A DNA stretch of 24,001 nucleotides from JBMNNU01 sp050942695 (GTDB taxonomy: Bacteria > Chloroflexota > UBA6077). The DNA lies in contig JBMNNU010000011.1 of NCBI GenBank assembly GCA_050942695.1, positions 1-24,001 of the forward strand, written 5' to 3'. This document shows, piece after piece, positions 13,654 to 20,588 of this stretch. A model generated the notes under the pieces. The model was given only the letters and a program-made list of their open reading frames with translations. It was not told the DNA's origin and did no database searches. The position numbers and the translations under genes are program-made. The stretch's first letter is position 1, and the number at the start of each line of letters is the position of its first letter.

Positions 13654-14790
13654 TTATTGACGGAGATGCTCTCGGATCTGCACCAAACCAAGCAAGTCAT
13701 CACGACGGAGCATGCCGACCAGCCGTCCATCACTAACCACCGGCAGCTCCTCCGCTCCTAATTCAGCCATCTTCTCCAGCGCTCGATCCCCGGATTCGGT
13801 TATTTCCAGAGGGGGTTGCTCTTCCACGAGTCGCAGCAGAGGCTGGAGGCTGCTGCTCTCACGTCGATCGATCGGAACGCTCCGAACCTCCTCAAAACCG
13901 ACGGTACCCACCAGGCGATCGCCCTCCACCACAGGGTAGCGGCGATGTCGCTGTCTCAGCAGATAGTTCTCCACCAACTCCTTCACTGAAGAGTCAACTG
14001 GAACGGTAACTACGTCGCGGACCATAGCGTTTTGCACCGTCACATCTTTTAAGTCTTCTGTCAACTTCAACGCTCGCCAACTATTTTGAGCGGCATTGTA
14101 TAGAAACATCCCTATCAGAGCGGGCCATAGCCCCTGCAGCAGTATTCCATCTGGCCCGAACACCAATGAGAGGCCGTAGAAAGCTAGAAACAGACCTGCA
14201 GCCTGGCCAGCTATAGACGCCACTCTAGTAGCCGACCGGAAGTCGTTCGTGATTGACCAGATAAGGGCTCGTAGAAGTCGTCCGCCATCCAGCGGAAAAC
14301 CAGGGAGCAGGTTGAATATGGCTAGGCTGCCGTTAACCAACGCGAGCCACATGAACAGGCTTGCCGCTGCCCGGCTAACCTCTACTGTAACGAGGTAGGC
14401 GAATCCAAAGACGATCGCCAAAACGAAGCTAGCAGCCGGGCCGGCCGCAGAGATCGCCGCTTCTACCCTGGGGGTTGGAGCCTCCCTCCCTATCTGCGCC
14501 ACCCCCCCAAAGATGAAAAGGGTTATCCTGGTCACAGGGATGCCATTGTGCAGCGCCACCACCGAGTGGGCTAATTCGTGGACCAGAACCGAGGCGAAGA
14601 ATAACAGACTTCCGATTAAGGCCAGCGCCCACACGATGGAATCTGGCGATATAAGCCGCTGGGCGGGAAAGTAGCCTTCCGCAAGAGTCCAGGTCACCAG
14701 GGCAAAAATGATGAACCAGCTAACGCTAAAACCGATCTGTATCCCGAACAATCTCCCGATACTGAAGGATGGTTCCATAGCTCGATTCAT
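13654..14790 (-). CDS. Site-2-protease-like M50 zinc metalloprotease with CBS domains
   Basis: An integral-membrane protease of the rhomboid-unrelated S2P/M50 family, with a C-terminal CBS pair. Membrane segments lie at about 20-37, 52-75, 112-135, 142-163 and 200-232. The active site is complete: HELAH (His71, Glu72, His75) and NLLPGFPLDGGR (160-171) with the third metal ligand Asp168. Two CBS domains (about 250-308 and 318-375) usually sense adenosyl nucleotides. The start is set at ATG 14790 (MNRAMEPSF); the frame is open to 14850 but those residues are not family-like. This is the class III type related to SpoIVFB-like regulators; the substrate is unknown, with no anti-sigma factor nearby. 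Confidence 0.92.
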   Translation of the reverse strand: MNRAMEPSFSIGRLFGIQIGFSVSWFIIFALVTWTLAEGYFPAQRLISPDSIVWALALIGSLLFFASVLVHELAHSVVALHNGIPVTRITLFIFGGVAQIGREAPTPRVEAAISAAGPAASFVLAIVFGFAYLVTVEVSRAAASLFMWLALVNGSLAIFNLLPGFPLDGGRLLRALIWSITNDFRSATRVASIAGQAAGLFLAFYGLSLVFGPDGILLQGLWPALIGMFLYNAAQNSWRALKLTEDLKDVTVQNAMVRDVVTVPVDSSVKELVENYLLRQRHRRYPVVEGDRLVGTVGFEEVRSVPIDRRESSSLQPLLRLVEEQPPLEITESGDRALEKMAELGAEELPVVSDGRLVGMLRRDDLLGLVQIREHLRQ

Positions 14791-15169
14791 GGTTGCACCG
14801 CCCGTCTTATCAATCCAAAGGCCTGCCTGGCCGGGATTGCGGTATACCACTCACAATCATCCACCCCGACGCCATCCAAGATCTCGTCAGTCGAGTCCGA
14901 CAGCCATGCTTACTACAAGCCGAACATCCCCAGAAGCAAGATATGCGCCCTATCAACAATGGAAAGGCTGGTTCACACAAACAGCCAGATCGTGTAACAG
15001 TCCAATGCTGTAGCGTCGGGGCTCGTCTCTTTCGTCACCCTCGCGAAAGCGGGGGTCCAGACCACACCGTGCGCCAATCGCTCTAGATTTCCGCTTCCAC
15101 GGAAATGACGGCGTAGAGGTCGGAAATGCCGATCCAGTTGTGCACCTGATCTCGAGCCAAATACTTAGG
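14791..15169. other. Intergenic region with one repeat element
   Basis: This stretch upstream of the M50 gene holds the 15033-15110 inverted-repeat element. Open frames at 14708-15086 on the plus strand look non-coding: Ser/Pro/Arg-rich, without a ribosome binding site. No tRNA or clear promoter was found. Confidence 0.5.
15033..15110. repeat. Miniature inverted-repeat (REP-like) element
   Basis: The left arm CGTCACCCTCGCGAAAGCGG (15033-15052) and the right arm CCGCTTCCACGGAAATGACG (15091-15110) are partly complementary, each containing its own short hairpin. The layout CGTCA(T)TCC...GAAAGCGG..TCCAG / CTAGATT..CCGCTT..GGAAATGACG is a very common bacterial repeat class; this copy is degenerate. 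Confidence 0.7.
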
Positions 15170-15212
15170 AAAAAGTTAGAGCACAGGGAATGTAATTTAA
15201 CCCGTGCTCTAA
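15170..15212 (-). terminator. Intrinsic terminator of the Old Yellow Enzyme gene
   Basis: On the minus strand TTAGAGCAC + GGG pairs with CCC + (T)GTGCTCTAA (15201-15212 with 15176-15188, one bulge), followed by CTTTTTCC. It lies 33 bp after the stop codon of the gene. Confidence 0.85.
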
Positions 15213-15244
15213 GCGTGTGTAGTGCCGGTGGCTCAGCCTATTCC

Positions 15245-16381
15245 CTAATACTCAGCGGGGCCTGAAGTGTTCTTGTTTACCGAGCACATCAGGCCGTTAT
15301 CCTTCCTGATAGAGGCGAAGCAACCGTTGCACTCCTGGCACTGGATGATCTCGCTACCCCTACCCGAAAGGATTTTCCGGGCTGTTTCGGGGTCGGCTAT
15401 CATCTGCCGGCCTATCGCCACTAGGTCCGCGGCACCTTCTTGCACTGCTCTGGACGCCACATCGACGTCCCCCAGTTTACCCACCGCGATGACGGGAATC
15501 CCGACTGCAGCTTTGATTTTAGCTGCGTACTGGACAGCATTACCCTTAGGCTGCTCTTTCGGCAGCGCTGATGTGGACTGCAGGAACCGTTGGCCGTCAC
15601 GCGACTCTCTCCAGAACATTTGTGCGATCAGCGATGAGTGGATAACGTCTACGCCGGCCGCCTCCAGCAGGCGTGCCTGCTCAATACCTTCCTCGATGCT
15701 TTTACCGCCGTCTGCGAGTTCCACCGCATCTAATCGGAACTGGATGAGGAAGCTGCTACCAAGCTGCTTGCGCACACCCTTGACCACTTCCAGAGCCAGG
15801 GTAGCTCTCCCGGCAGCATCCCCTCCGTAGCGATCATCTCGTCGGTTGATGAAAGGCGAAAGGAACTGGCTGATCAGATAGTGGTGCGCCCCGTGGATCT
15901 CTACCCCATCAAAACCGGCTTCCGCGGCTCTAATTACCGAGGAGATGAAATCTTCCACGATTTCACCAATCTGCTCCTCAGTTACCTTAGTTGGGGCAGG
16001 CCCTGGAGCGATGACGACGTTCGAGGGAGAAGCCCTTAGTATCCCCTGATCCCAAGGTACGGAACGGGCTCCTGCGTGGGCTATCTGCAGGACGGCAACA
16101 GCGCCCTCACCCTTGATAGCCTGCGCTATCCGCTTCATCCCCGGGATCTTTCCATCGTCCCACAGTCCTAGACTGCGAGGCATCAGGCGGCCGTCCGGCC
16201 GAATCACCGATGCCTCAGCCACAACCATTCCCACATCCCGCGCCCTCTGCTTGTAGAAGCCGATATGTTGGTCGGTTACCTCTCCATCGAGCGTGGCGTG
16301 GCCTGTGGTGATGGGAGGGAGTACGAGCCTATTTCGCAATCGTATGCCTTTGATGGAAATCTCATCGTCTATTCTCGCCAT
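15245..16381 (-). CDS. Old Yellow Enzyme family NADH:flavin oxidoreductase with 4Fe-4S cysteine motif
   Basis: A 378-residue TIM-barrel FMN oxidoreductase. N-terminal RLRNRLVLPPITT (14-26) and LQIAHAGAR (98-106) line the flavin site, and the substrate-binding His pair is in EIHGAHHYLISQFLSP (His163, His166), followed by DRYGG (183-187). The C-terminus has C-x2-C-x2-C-x11-C (Cys348, 351, 354, 366), the spacing of the 4Fe-4S site in trimethylamine dehydrogenase and dienoyl-CoA reductase relatives. Those enzymes then carry a flavin/NAD domain; this protein stops 12 residues after the last cysteine. The likely role is reduction of an activated alkene; substrate unknown. ATG 16381 has AAGGAGGA about 15 nt upstream. 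Divergent from the racemase gene, with a shared control region. Confidence 0.92.
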   Translation of the reverse strand: MARIDDEISIKGIRLRNRLVLPPITTGHATLDGEVTDQHIGFYKQRARDVGMVVAEASVIRPDGRLMPRSLGLWDDGKIPGMKRIAQAIKGEGAVAVLQIAHAGARSVPWDQGILRASPSNVVIAPGPAPTKVTEEQIGEIVEDFISSVIRAAEAGFDGVEIHGAHHYLISQFLSPFINRRDDRYGGDAAGRATLALEVVKGVRKQLGSSFLIQFRLDAVELADGGKSIEEGIEQARLLEAAGVDVIHSSLIAQMFWRESRDGQRFLQSTSALPKEQPKGNAVQYAAKIKAAVGIPVIAVGKLGDVDVASRAVQEGAADLVAIGRQMIADPETARKILSGRGSEIIQCQECNGCFASIRKDNGLMCSVNKNTSGPAEY

Positions 16382-16431
16382 TGAGATACTACCTATCCTC
16401 CTTCATCGTCATCCGATCGTGACTTTGCTCC

Positions 16432-16459
16432 ACTTTAACAGCTTATGAGTAGGAGTCAA
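16432..16459 (-). promoter_or_regulatory. Promoter candidate for the Old Yellow Enzyme gene
   Basis: On the minus strand TTGACT (16459-16454), 16 bp, TAAAGT (16437-16432). The -35 box touches the palindrome at 16458-16481. Confidence 0.45.
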
Positions 16460-16481
16460 GATACATTGGCCAACGTATCTT
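16458..16481. promoter_or_regulatory. 24-bp near-perfect palindrome, candidate operator
   Basis: AAGATACATTGG is followed directly by CCAACGTATCTT, whose reverse complement is AAGATACGTTGG: 11 of 12 positions match. The size, the TTGGCCAA centre and the position between two divergent genes and over the -35 box of one are typical of sites for TetR- or MarR-like dimers. No regulator gene is adjacent. Confidence 0.65.
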
Positions 16482-16534
16482 ATGGTACCCCGAAAAATGG
16501 GGTTGCGGCTGATGAACGCAGCCGATCCTATCGC

Positions 16535-16540
16535 TATAAT
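16535..16540 (+). promoter_or_regulatory. -10 box for the racemase gene
   Basis: A perfect TATAAT lies 38 bp before the racemase ATG. The -35 region is poor, which would suit activation or strong regulation. Confidence 0.5.
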
Positions 16541-16577
16541 AGGGGCCGCCAGAAACGTCGAGGATAAGGAGACTGCC

Positions 16578-17276
16578 ATGGCCGAGAAGATCGTGGGCAT
16601 CCTGGGCGGTATGGGCCCGGAAGCCACAGTGGACCTGTTCCAGAAGATCGTTGCCGCCACACCCGCTAAGACCGACCAGGAACACCTCCGGATAATCATC
16701 GACAACAACCCTAAGATCCCCTCTCGCCAAGCTGCAGTGCTGGATGGTGGGGAGGACCCTACCCCGCTGCTCGTCTCCACTGCGAAGAACTTGGAGAAGG
16801 CCGGCGCAGATTTCTTGGTGATGCCCTGCAACGCAGCGCACATCTTCTACCAGGCCGTTGCCGAGTCGGTTCGAATCCCGGTTCTCCACATCGCCGACGA
16901 GACGGTGGCGGAGGCGATGCGACGGTTCCCCGACCTGAAAACGGTGGGCATGCTGGCCTCCACCGCCACGATCCAGCTTCGTCTATACCACGACCGGTTC
17001 GAGGCAAAGGGAGTGACGCCGCTCTCCCCATCCGAGGAGGAGCAGGAGAGAGTCCAGGCGGCTATCTTCAGTGTGAAGGCCGGGGACAAGGGGCTAGAGG
17101 TACGGGATGCCGTGCGGGAGGTGGGCGAAAGTTTGGTGGCTAAAGGCGCCCAACTGCTTGTGACAGCCTGCACCGAACTACCGCTGCTGCTGCAAGACGG
17201 CGAGGCAAGCGTGCCCGTGCTAGACCCGACCCTCTGTCTAGCCCTCGCTGCTGTGCGGCTTGCTCGGGAAGGCTAG
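16578..17276 (+). CDS. Aspartate/glutamate racemase family protein
   Basis: A 232-residue cofactor-independent amino-acid racemase of the usual length. The N-terminus KIVGILGGMGPEATVDLF (4-21) is the aspartate-racemase signature. The two catalytic cysteines are in MPCNAAH (Cys84) and TACTEL (Cys198). It probably interconverts L- and D-aspartate or a related amino acid for cell-wall or signalling use; the exact substrate is not visible. The frame is open to 16482, but ATG 16578 with AAGGAG at 16566-16571 is the clear start, and the residues before it do not fit the family. Confidence 0.93.
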   Translation: MAEKIVGILGGMGPEATVDLFQKIVAATPAKTDQEHLRIIIDNNPKIPSRQAAVLDGGEDPTPLLVSTAKNLEKAGADFLVMPCNAAHIFYQAVAESVRIPVLHIADETVAEAMRRFPDLKTVGMLASTATIQLRLYHDRFEAKGVTPLSPSEEEQERVQAAIFSVKAGDKGLEVRDAVREVGESLVAKGAQLLVTACTELPLLLQDGEASVPVLDPTLCLALAAVRLAREG

Positions 17277-17309
17277 CCTACTTGGTATAATAATATTTCG
17301 TGATGCAAC

Positions 17310-17391
17310 GCCGGCCTTAGAATATGCATAAGGCCGGCAGAGCCATCGGCCTCTACGTCGATGGTGTAGGGGCCGGCCGCCGTGCCGGCCC
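17310..17391. repeat. Three consecutive GC-rich hairpins
   Basis: Stem 1: GCCGGCCTTA/TAAGGCCGGC (17310-17319, 17329-17338). Stem 2: CCATCG/CGATGG (17343-17348, 17359-17364). Stem 3: GGGCCGGC/GCCGGCCC (17370-17377, 17384-17391), preceded by GTAGGG as at 10362. No T-runs follow, so they look like repeat elements, although stem 1 could still act to end racemase transcripts. Confidence 0.65.
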
Positions 17392-17536
17392 GATTCAACA
17401 GGGATGTCGGTACGCGAAGGCAGAACTGCCAATCGGCTCGGCAGGCTCAACCGTACATCCGCCGCGACCACAACAGTCCTGTCATTAAAGGAGGGCAAAA
17501 CTGACTATCCAGGGCAAAGGAAGCTAAGCGCGCACC

Positions 17537-18595
17537 ATGGAGAAAGAACACCTAATCCGGAAATGGTGCCAGGGGCAGAAGCGGGTCGCCCGGGCTGAGC
17601 AGGAGCGCGCTTATGATCAAGAGAAAGTAGAAAAGGCCGTTCGCCGGGCTGCGCGAAAGGCGGAAAAACAAATTGCTGCCGGGAAGAGCGGCGATAGGGC
17701 AGGTATCGTGGCCGAGGTGCGCAAAGCCCGCTGTCTGGTGCTGCACGAAGGTAGCTACCTGGACTGTCCACTGGAGCCCCGCATTCTGCGAGCCCTGCCT
17801 GAAGTCCCCGTCGTCGGCGACAGGGTATCTTTCGACTTGGATGAGAGTGGCAGGGGCACCATCCGCCAAATTCTACCTCGATCGACTAAGCTGGTCCGCA
17901 TGCGCACTCAGAGGAGGGATTCAACTCGCCAGTCTCTGCAGGAGGAGCACGTCCTGGCTGCCAACGTGGACGTTGCCGTCATCGTAGCCTCCGTGGCGCT
18001 CCCGCCCTTCCACCCTCGGCTGGTGGACAGGTATCTGATCATGTGCCGGTACGGCGATGTATCACCTGTGCTATGCATCAACAAGTGTGACCTTGTGGAA
18101 GACCCACCCGACCTCTCCATCTATCAAAGACTTGGCATACCGGTGATTTACACATCAGCCGATACAGGGCAGGGGATTGGCGAGCTGAGAGAGCAGATCC
18201 AGGGTAAATATTCGGTTCTCACCGGCCACAGCGGGGTGGGCAAATCATCCTTGATAAACCGTCTGCTGGAGGAAGAGATCCTCCAGGTGGCCGACGTAAG
18301 TTCCGCCAGCGGACGCGGACGCCATACCACCACGGTATCCAGCCTCCATAAACTGGACGACACGACCTACCTGATCGACACGCCGGGGATACGCTCCCTG
18401 TCACTGTGGGAGGTGGACAGGCAATCCCTGAGGTTCTACTTCCCCGAGTTCGAGGAGCCGTCGCTCGATTGCAAGTTCCGCAACTGCTTGCACGATAGCG
18501 AGCCCGACTGCGGGGTCAAAGAGGCGGTAGAGCGGGGCGAGATCCCCGAAGAGCGGTACGATAGCTACCTGCGAGTGCTGAGTGCTGAGTGCTGA
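17537..18595 (+). CDS. rsgA: Ribosome small-subunit-dependent GTPase RsgA
   Basis: RsgA is a circularly permuted GTPase that acts in late 30S subunit maturation. The 352-residue protein shows a basic, helical N-terminal extension (1-55), an OB-fold (about 57-115), then the permuted order G4 NKCD (182-185), G1 GHSGVGKSS (230-238), G3 DTPG (281-284), and the zinc site C-x4-C-x-H-x5-C (Cys312, Cys317, His319, Cys325). ATG 17537 has only a weak AAGGAAG about 14 nt upstream. The last five codons and the stop lie inside a heptad repeat (18573-18656), so the C-terminus has been rewritten by it. The gene converges on the YihY gene. Confidence 0.95.
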   Translation: MEKEHLIRKWCQGQKRVARAEQERAYDQEKVEKAVRRAARKAEKQIAAGKSGDRAGIVAEVRKARCLVLHEGSYLDCPLEPRILRALPEVPVVGDRVSFDLDESGRGTIRQILPRSTKLVRMRTQRRDSTRQSLQEEHVLAANVDVAVIVASVALPPFHPRLVDRYLIMCRYGDVSPVLCINKCDLVEDPPDLSIYQRLGIPVIYTSADTGQGIGELREQIQGKYSVLTGHSGVGKSSLINRLLEEEILQVADVSSASGRGRHTTTVSSLHKLDDTTYLIDTPGIRSLSLWEVDRQSLRFYFPEFEEPSLDCKFRNCLHDSEPDCGVKEAVERGEIPEERYDSYLRVLSAEC

Positions 18596-18656
18596 GTGTC
18601 GAGTCCCGAGTCCTGAGGGCGGTTCTGGGTTCTGAGTTCTGGGTTCTGAGTTCTGG
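18573..18656. repeat. Heptad repeat array containing the rsgA stop codon
   Basis: Twelve 7-nt units run without a slip: GAGTGCT x3, GAGTGTC, GAGTCCC, GAGTCCT, GAGGGCG, then GTTCTGG and GTTCTGA alternating. It is the mfd repeat class in the opposite orientation. The rsgA stop TGA (18593-18595) falls in the array. Confidence 0.9.
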
Positions 18657-18664
18657 GCATGTTC

Positions 18665-18685
18665 CCTCTCCCCGTAGGGGAGGGG
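18665..18685. repeat. GC-rich CCTCTCCCC/GGGGAGGGG hairpin
   Basis: A 9-bp stem with a GTA loop and one G-U pair, sitting between the heptad and octad arrays. It could slow polymerase from either side but has no T-run. Confidence 0.6.
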
Positions 18686-18714
18686 TTGGGGCTGGGGGTG
18701 GGGTCCGTTACCCT

Positions 18715-18762
18715 GTCCCCGCGTCTCTGCGTCACCCCGTCTCCCCGCCTCCACGTCTTGCG
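18715..18762. repeat. Octanucleotide repeat array containing the yihY stop codon
   Basis: Six 8-nt units: GTCCCCGC, GTCTCTGC, GTCACCCC, GTCTCCCC, GCCTCCAC, GTCTTGCG. On the minus strand it encodes the Gly/Arg-rich end of the YihY protein and its TGA stop (18732-18734). Confidence 0.8.
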
Positions 18763-19694
18763 TTCCATTTTGCTCGCGTATGAGGCTCAAGCAGCGTGTT
18801 GATCTCCGCGCCGACCAATACGACAACACCCACCAGGTAGAGCCACATCAGAAAAGCGATGATCGCCCCGAAGCTTCCGTAGGTCTTATCGTAGTTGCCA
18901 AAGTTGGAAACGTAGAGGCTGAACCCCTGAGTCAACAGCAACCAGCCGACAGTGGCGAAGACGCTACCGGGTAGGGAGTGTCGGTAGCGGGATGGATAGT
19001 AGGGGAGGTAGTGGTAGATCAAGGTGTAGGCACCGAACAACAGCAACACTAATACCGGCCAACGACTCCAGGCAATTGCTTCGATAGCCCAATGGCCAAG
19101 CCCTACCTGGTCACCCAACGAAACCACCAGGTATCGGCCGGCAACTGCCGTCGCCAGAAGAGTGAGTGCGGTGATTGGAAGTAAGAAGGTAACGAGAAGC
19201 GCTATCGCCTGCCGGCGCCAGAAGGGACGAGGACGCTCAACATCGTATGCCCGATTCAGCCCCTTAATCAGGGTGCCAACCCCTCCGGCGGCGCCCCAAA
19301 GAGTGCCCAGAAGACCGACGGTTAGAAAGGCTTTGGAGCGGGATGTGAGAAGACCGTTCACGTACCGGTCGATGACTTCGGTCACCTGTTCCGGCAGGAA
19401 AGGCCGGGCTTGGGCGATCACCCGATCGTAGAGGTTATCCAGCCCGAGTGCATCTCCCACGAAGCCAAGGGATGCTACGAGGAACAGCACCAGGGGGAAG
19501 ATGGCGAACAGGAAGCGATAGGCCATCTCGGCCGCCATGCCGAAGACATCGTCTTCCTCGATCTCACGCTTCAGGGCACGGAAAAACCGGCCCAGGGTTC
19601 GGGCCTCGATCCATGAATCAGCCGTACTTTGGTAGCGGTTCAGTTTGGATGCCGCTTTTGAAGCGATCTTACTTGTAGTTTTACGTGCCCTCAT
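18732..19694 (-). CDS. YihY/BrkB-family membrane protein
   Basis: A 320-residue inner-membrane protein of the YihY (BrkB-type) family, whose function is not settled; older reports of RNase BN activity for this family were withdrawn. It has a basic N-terminal tail, the conserved AAEMAYRFLFAIFPLVLFLVA opening, about six hydrophobic segments (residues roughly 53-75, 110-135, 155-180, 195-218, 232-255 and 265-290), and the family motif GSFGAIIAFLMWLYL. The C-terminal residues NARRGGGETG come from an octad repeat, so the true family C-terminus is replaced. ATG 19694 has no clear ribosome binding site. Upstream lie paired GATA-N3-TATC sites. Confidence 0.9.
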   Translation of the reverse strand: MRARKTTSKIASKAASKLNRYQSTADSWIEARTLGRFFRALKREIEEDDVFGMAAEMAYRFLFAIFPLVLFLVASLGFVGDALGLDNLYDRVIAQARPFLPEQVTEVIDRYVNGLLTSRSKAFLTVGLLGTLWGAAGGVGTLIKGLNRAYDVERPRPFWRRQAIALLVTFLLPITALTLLATAVAGRYLVVSLGDQVGLGHWAIEAIAWSRWPVLVLLLFGAYTLIYHYLPYYPSRYRHSLPGSVFATVGWLLLTQGFSLYVSNFGNYDKTYGSFGAIIAFLMWLYLVGVVVLVGAEINTLLEPHTRAKWNARRGGGETG

Positions 19695-19695
19695 A

Positions 19696-19763
19696 CCGAT
19701 AGGGTATCACACTAAATCACCGCAAGCGATACAACATCTATATGATGGATGATACCATATCGG
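19696..19763. promoter_or_regulatory. Paired inverted GATA-N3-TATC sites upstream of yihY
   Basis: CCGATAGGGTATCA (19696-19709) and TGATACCATATCGG (19750-19763) are reverse complements with one mismatch. Each contains a small palindrome GATA-N3-TATC, and the two centres are 53 bp apart, close to five helical turns. A third small palindrome, CATC-TATAT-GATG, lies midway (19735-19747). Confidence 0.45.
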
Positions 19764-19770
19764 CCATACA

Positions 19771-20556
19771 CTACGACAGGAGTCCCCCGACGTCGTCCAG
19801 GATGTAGTCGGGCACCCAGCCGGATTGGGCTGCCTCCTCGCGGGTTGTCACCCCGGTCAGCACCAGCACGGTGCCGATGCCGGCCCGCTTCCCACCCTCG
19901 ACGTCGGAGTCCAGCCGGTCGCCCACCATCGCCATTCGGCCGGGGCCAAGCACAGATCTGGCGACCTCGTACATACCGGGCTCTGGCTTGCCGATGGAGA
20001 TAGCCGCCAGTCCGCTCGCGACCTCGATAGCGGCTAGGCAGGCGCCTGTTGCGGGAACAGGCCCCTCAGGGGTGGGGAAGGTAGCATCTCTATTGGTGGT
20101 GTAGAACTTGGCGCCGTTGCGAAGAGCGAAGTTGGCGAGCATCATCTCGCGGTAGTCGAATTTGTCGTGCCCTCCAACGACCACGAAGTCGGCTTTTATG
20201 GCCTCCCTGTCCTCCACTACCCGCAGGCCGACTGAGCGCATCTCATCCTTGAGCCCTTCGCTTCCAACGACGAAAACGGTCTTGCCCGCAAGATCGTGGT
20301 GCTCCTGTAGGTATCTGGCCGTGGCCCATCCGCAACTGAGAATCTCGTCGGTTCTAGCCTCGATACCCAGGCGGCACAGCTTCTCCGCGTAGTAGTCCCT
20401 GCTGCTCCGGGGATCGTTGGTCACGAAGAGAATCTTCTTGCCGAGCCGCCGCAGTTCGGCCAGCGTTGGCGGAGCGGCAGGAATGACCTGGTCTCGAAGG
20501 TAGAGGCAGCCATCCAGGTCGAAAAGAAAGTAGTCGAAGAGATCAGCGATGCTCAA
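19771..20556 (-). CDS. HAD-superfamily subclass IIA (NagD-like) phosphatase
   Basis: A 261-residue cytosolic phosphatase. Motif I is LFDLDGCLY (nucleophile Asp13, acid Asp15), motif II is FVTNDPRSS, motif III is the lysine in SIGKPEPGMY, and motif IV is MVGDRLDSDVEGGKRAG. The cap between motifs II and III has the NagD-type alpha/beta size. Relatives hydrolyse UMP, p-nitrophenyl phosphate or 2-phosphoglycolate, so the substrate is open. The start is TTG 20556 (LSIADLFDYFLFDLDG); only a distant GGGGG is seen upstream. It lies 32 bp downstream of the surface-protein gene and may be co-transcribed with it. Confidence 0.92.
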   Translation of the reverse strand: MSIADLFDYFLFDLDGCLYLRDQVIPAAPPTLAELRRLGKKILFVTNDPRSSRDYYAEKLCRLGIEARTDEILSCGWATARYLQEHHDLAGKTVFVVGSEGLKDEMRSVGLRVVEDREAIKADFVVVGGHDKFDYREMMLANFALRNGAKFYTTNRDATFPTPEGPVPATGACLAAIEVASGLAAISIGKPEPGMYEVARSVLGPGRMAMVGDRLDSDVEGGKRAGIGTVLVLTGVTTREEAAQSGWVPDYILDDVGGLLS

Positions 20557-20588
20557 TTACTGCTATTACCCCCAGTAGTCTATTCGGC

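Noticed and set aside
14708..15086. Plus-strand frames of about 100 codons beside the M50 gene
   Set aside because: They overlap the M50 5' end or the REP-like element and have a biased, non-coding composition.
16443..16889. Antisense frames of 144-148 codons over the racemase gene
   Set aside because: They mirror a well-supported gene and cross its promoter and the palindrome; no start signal.
17404..17598. 64-codon frame preceding rsgA
   Set aside because: No ribosome binding site, overlaps the rsgA start in another frame, low-complexity basic composition.
18401..18829. 142-codon minus-strand frame
   Set aside because: It spans the rsgA end and the repeat island; its middle is a translation of heptad and octad repeats.
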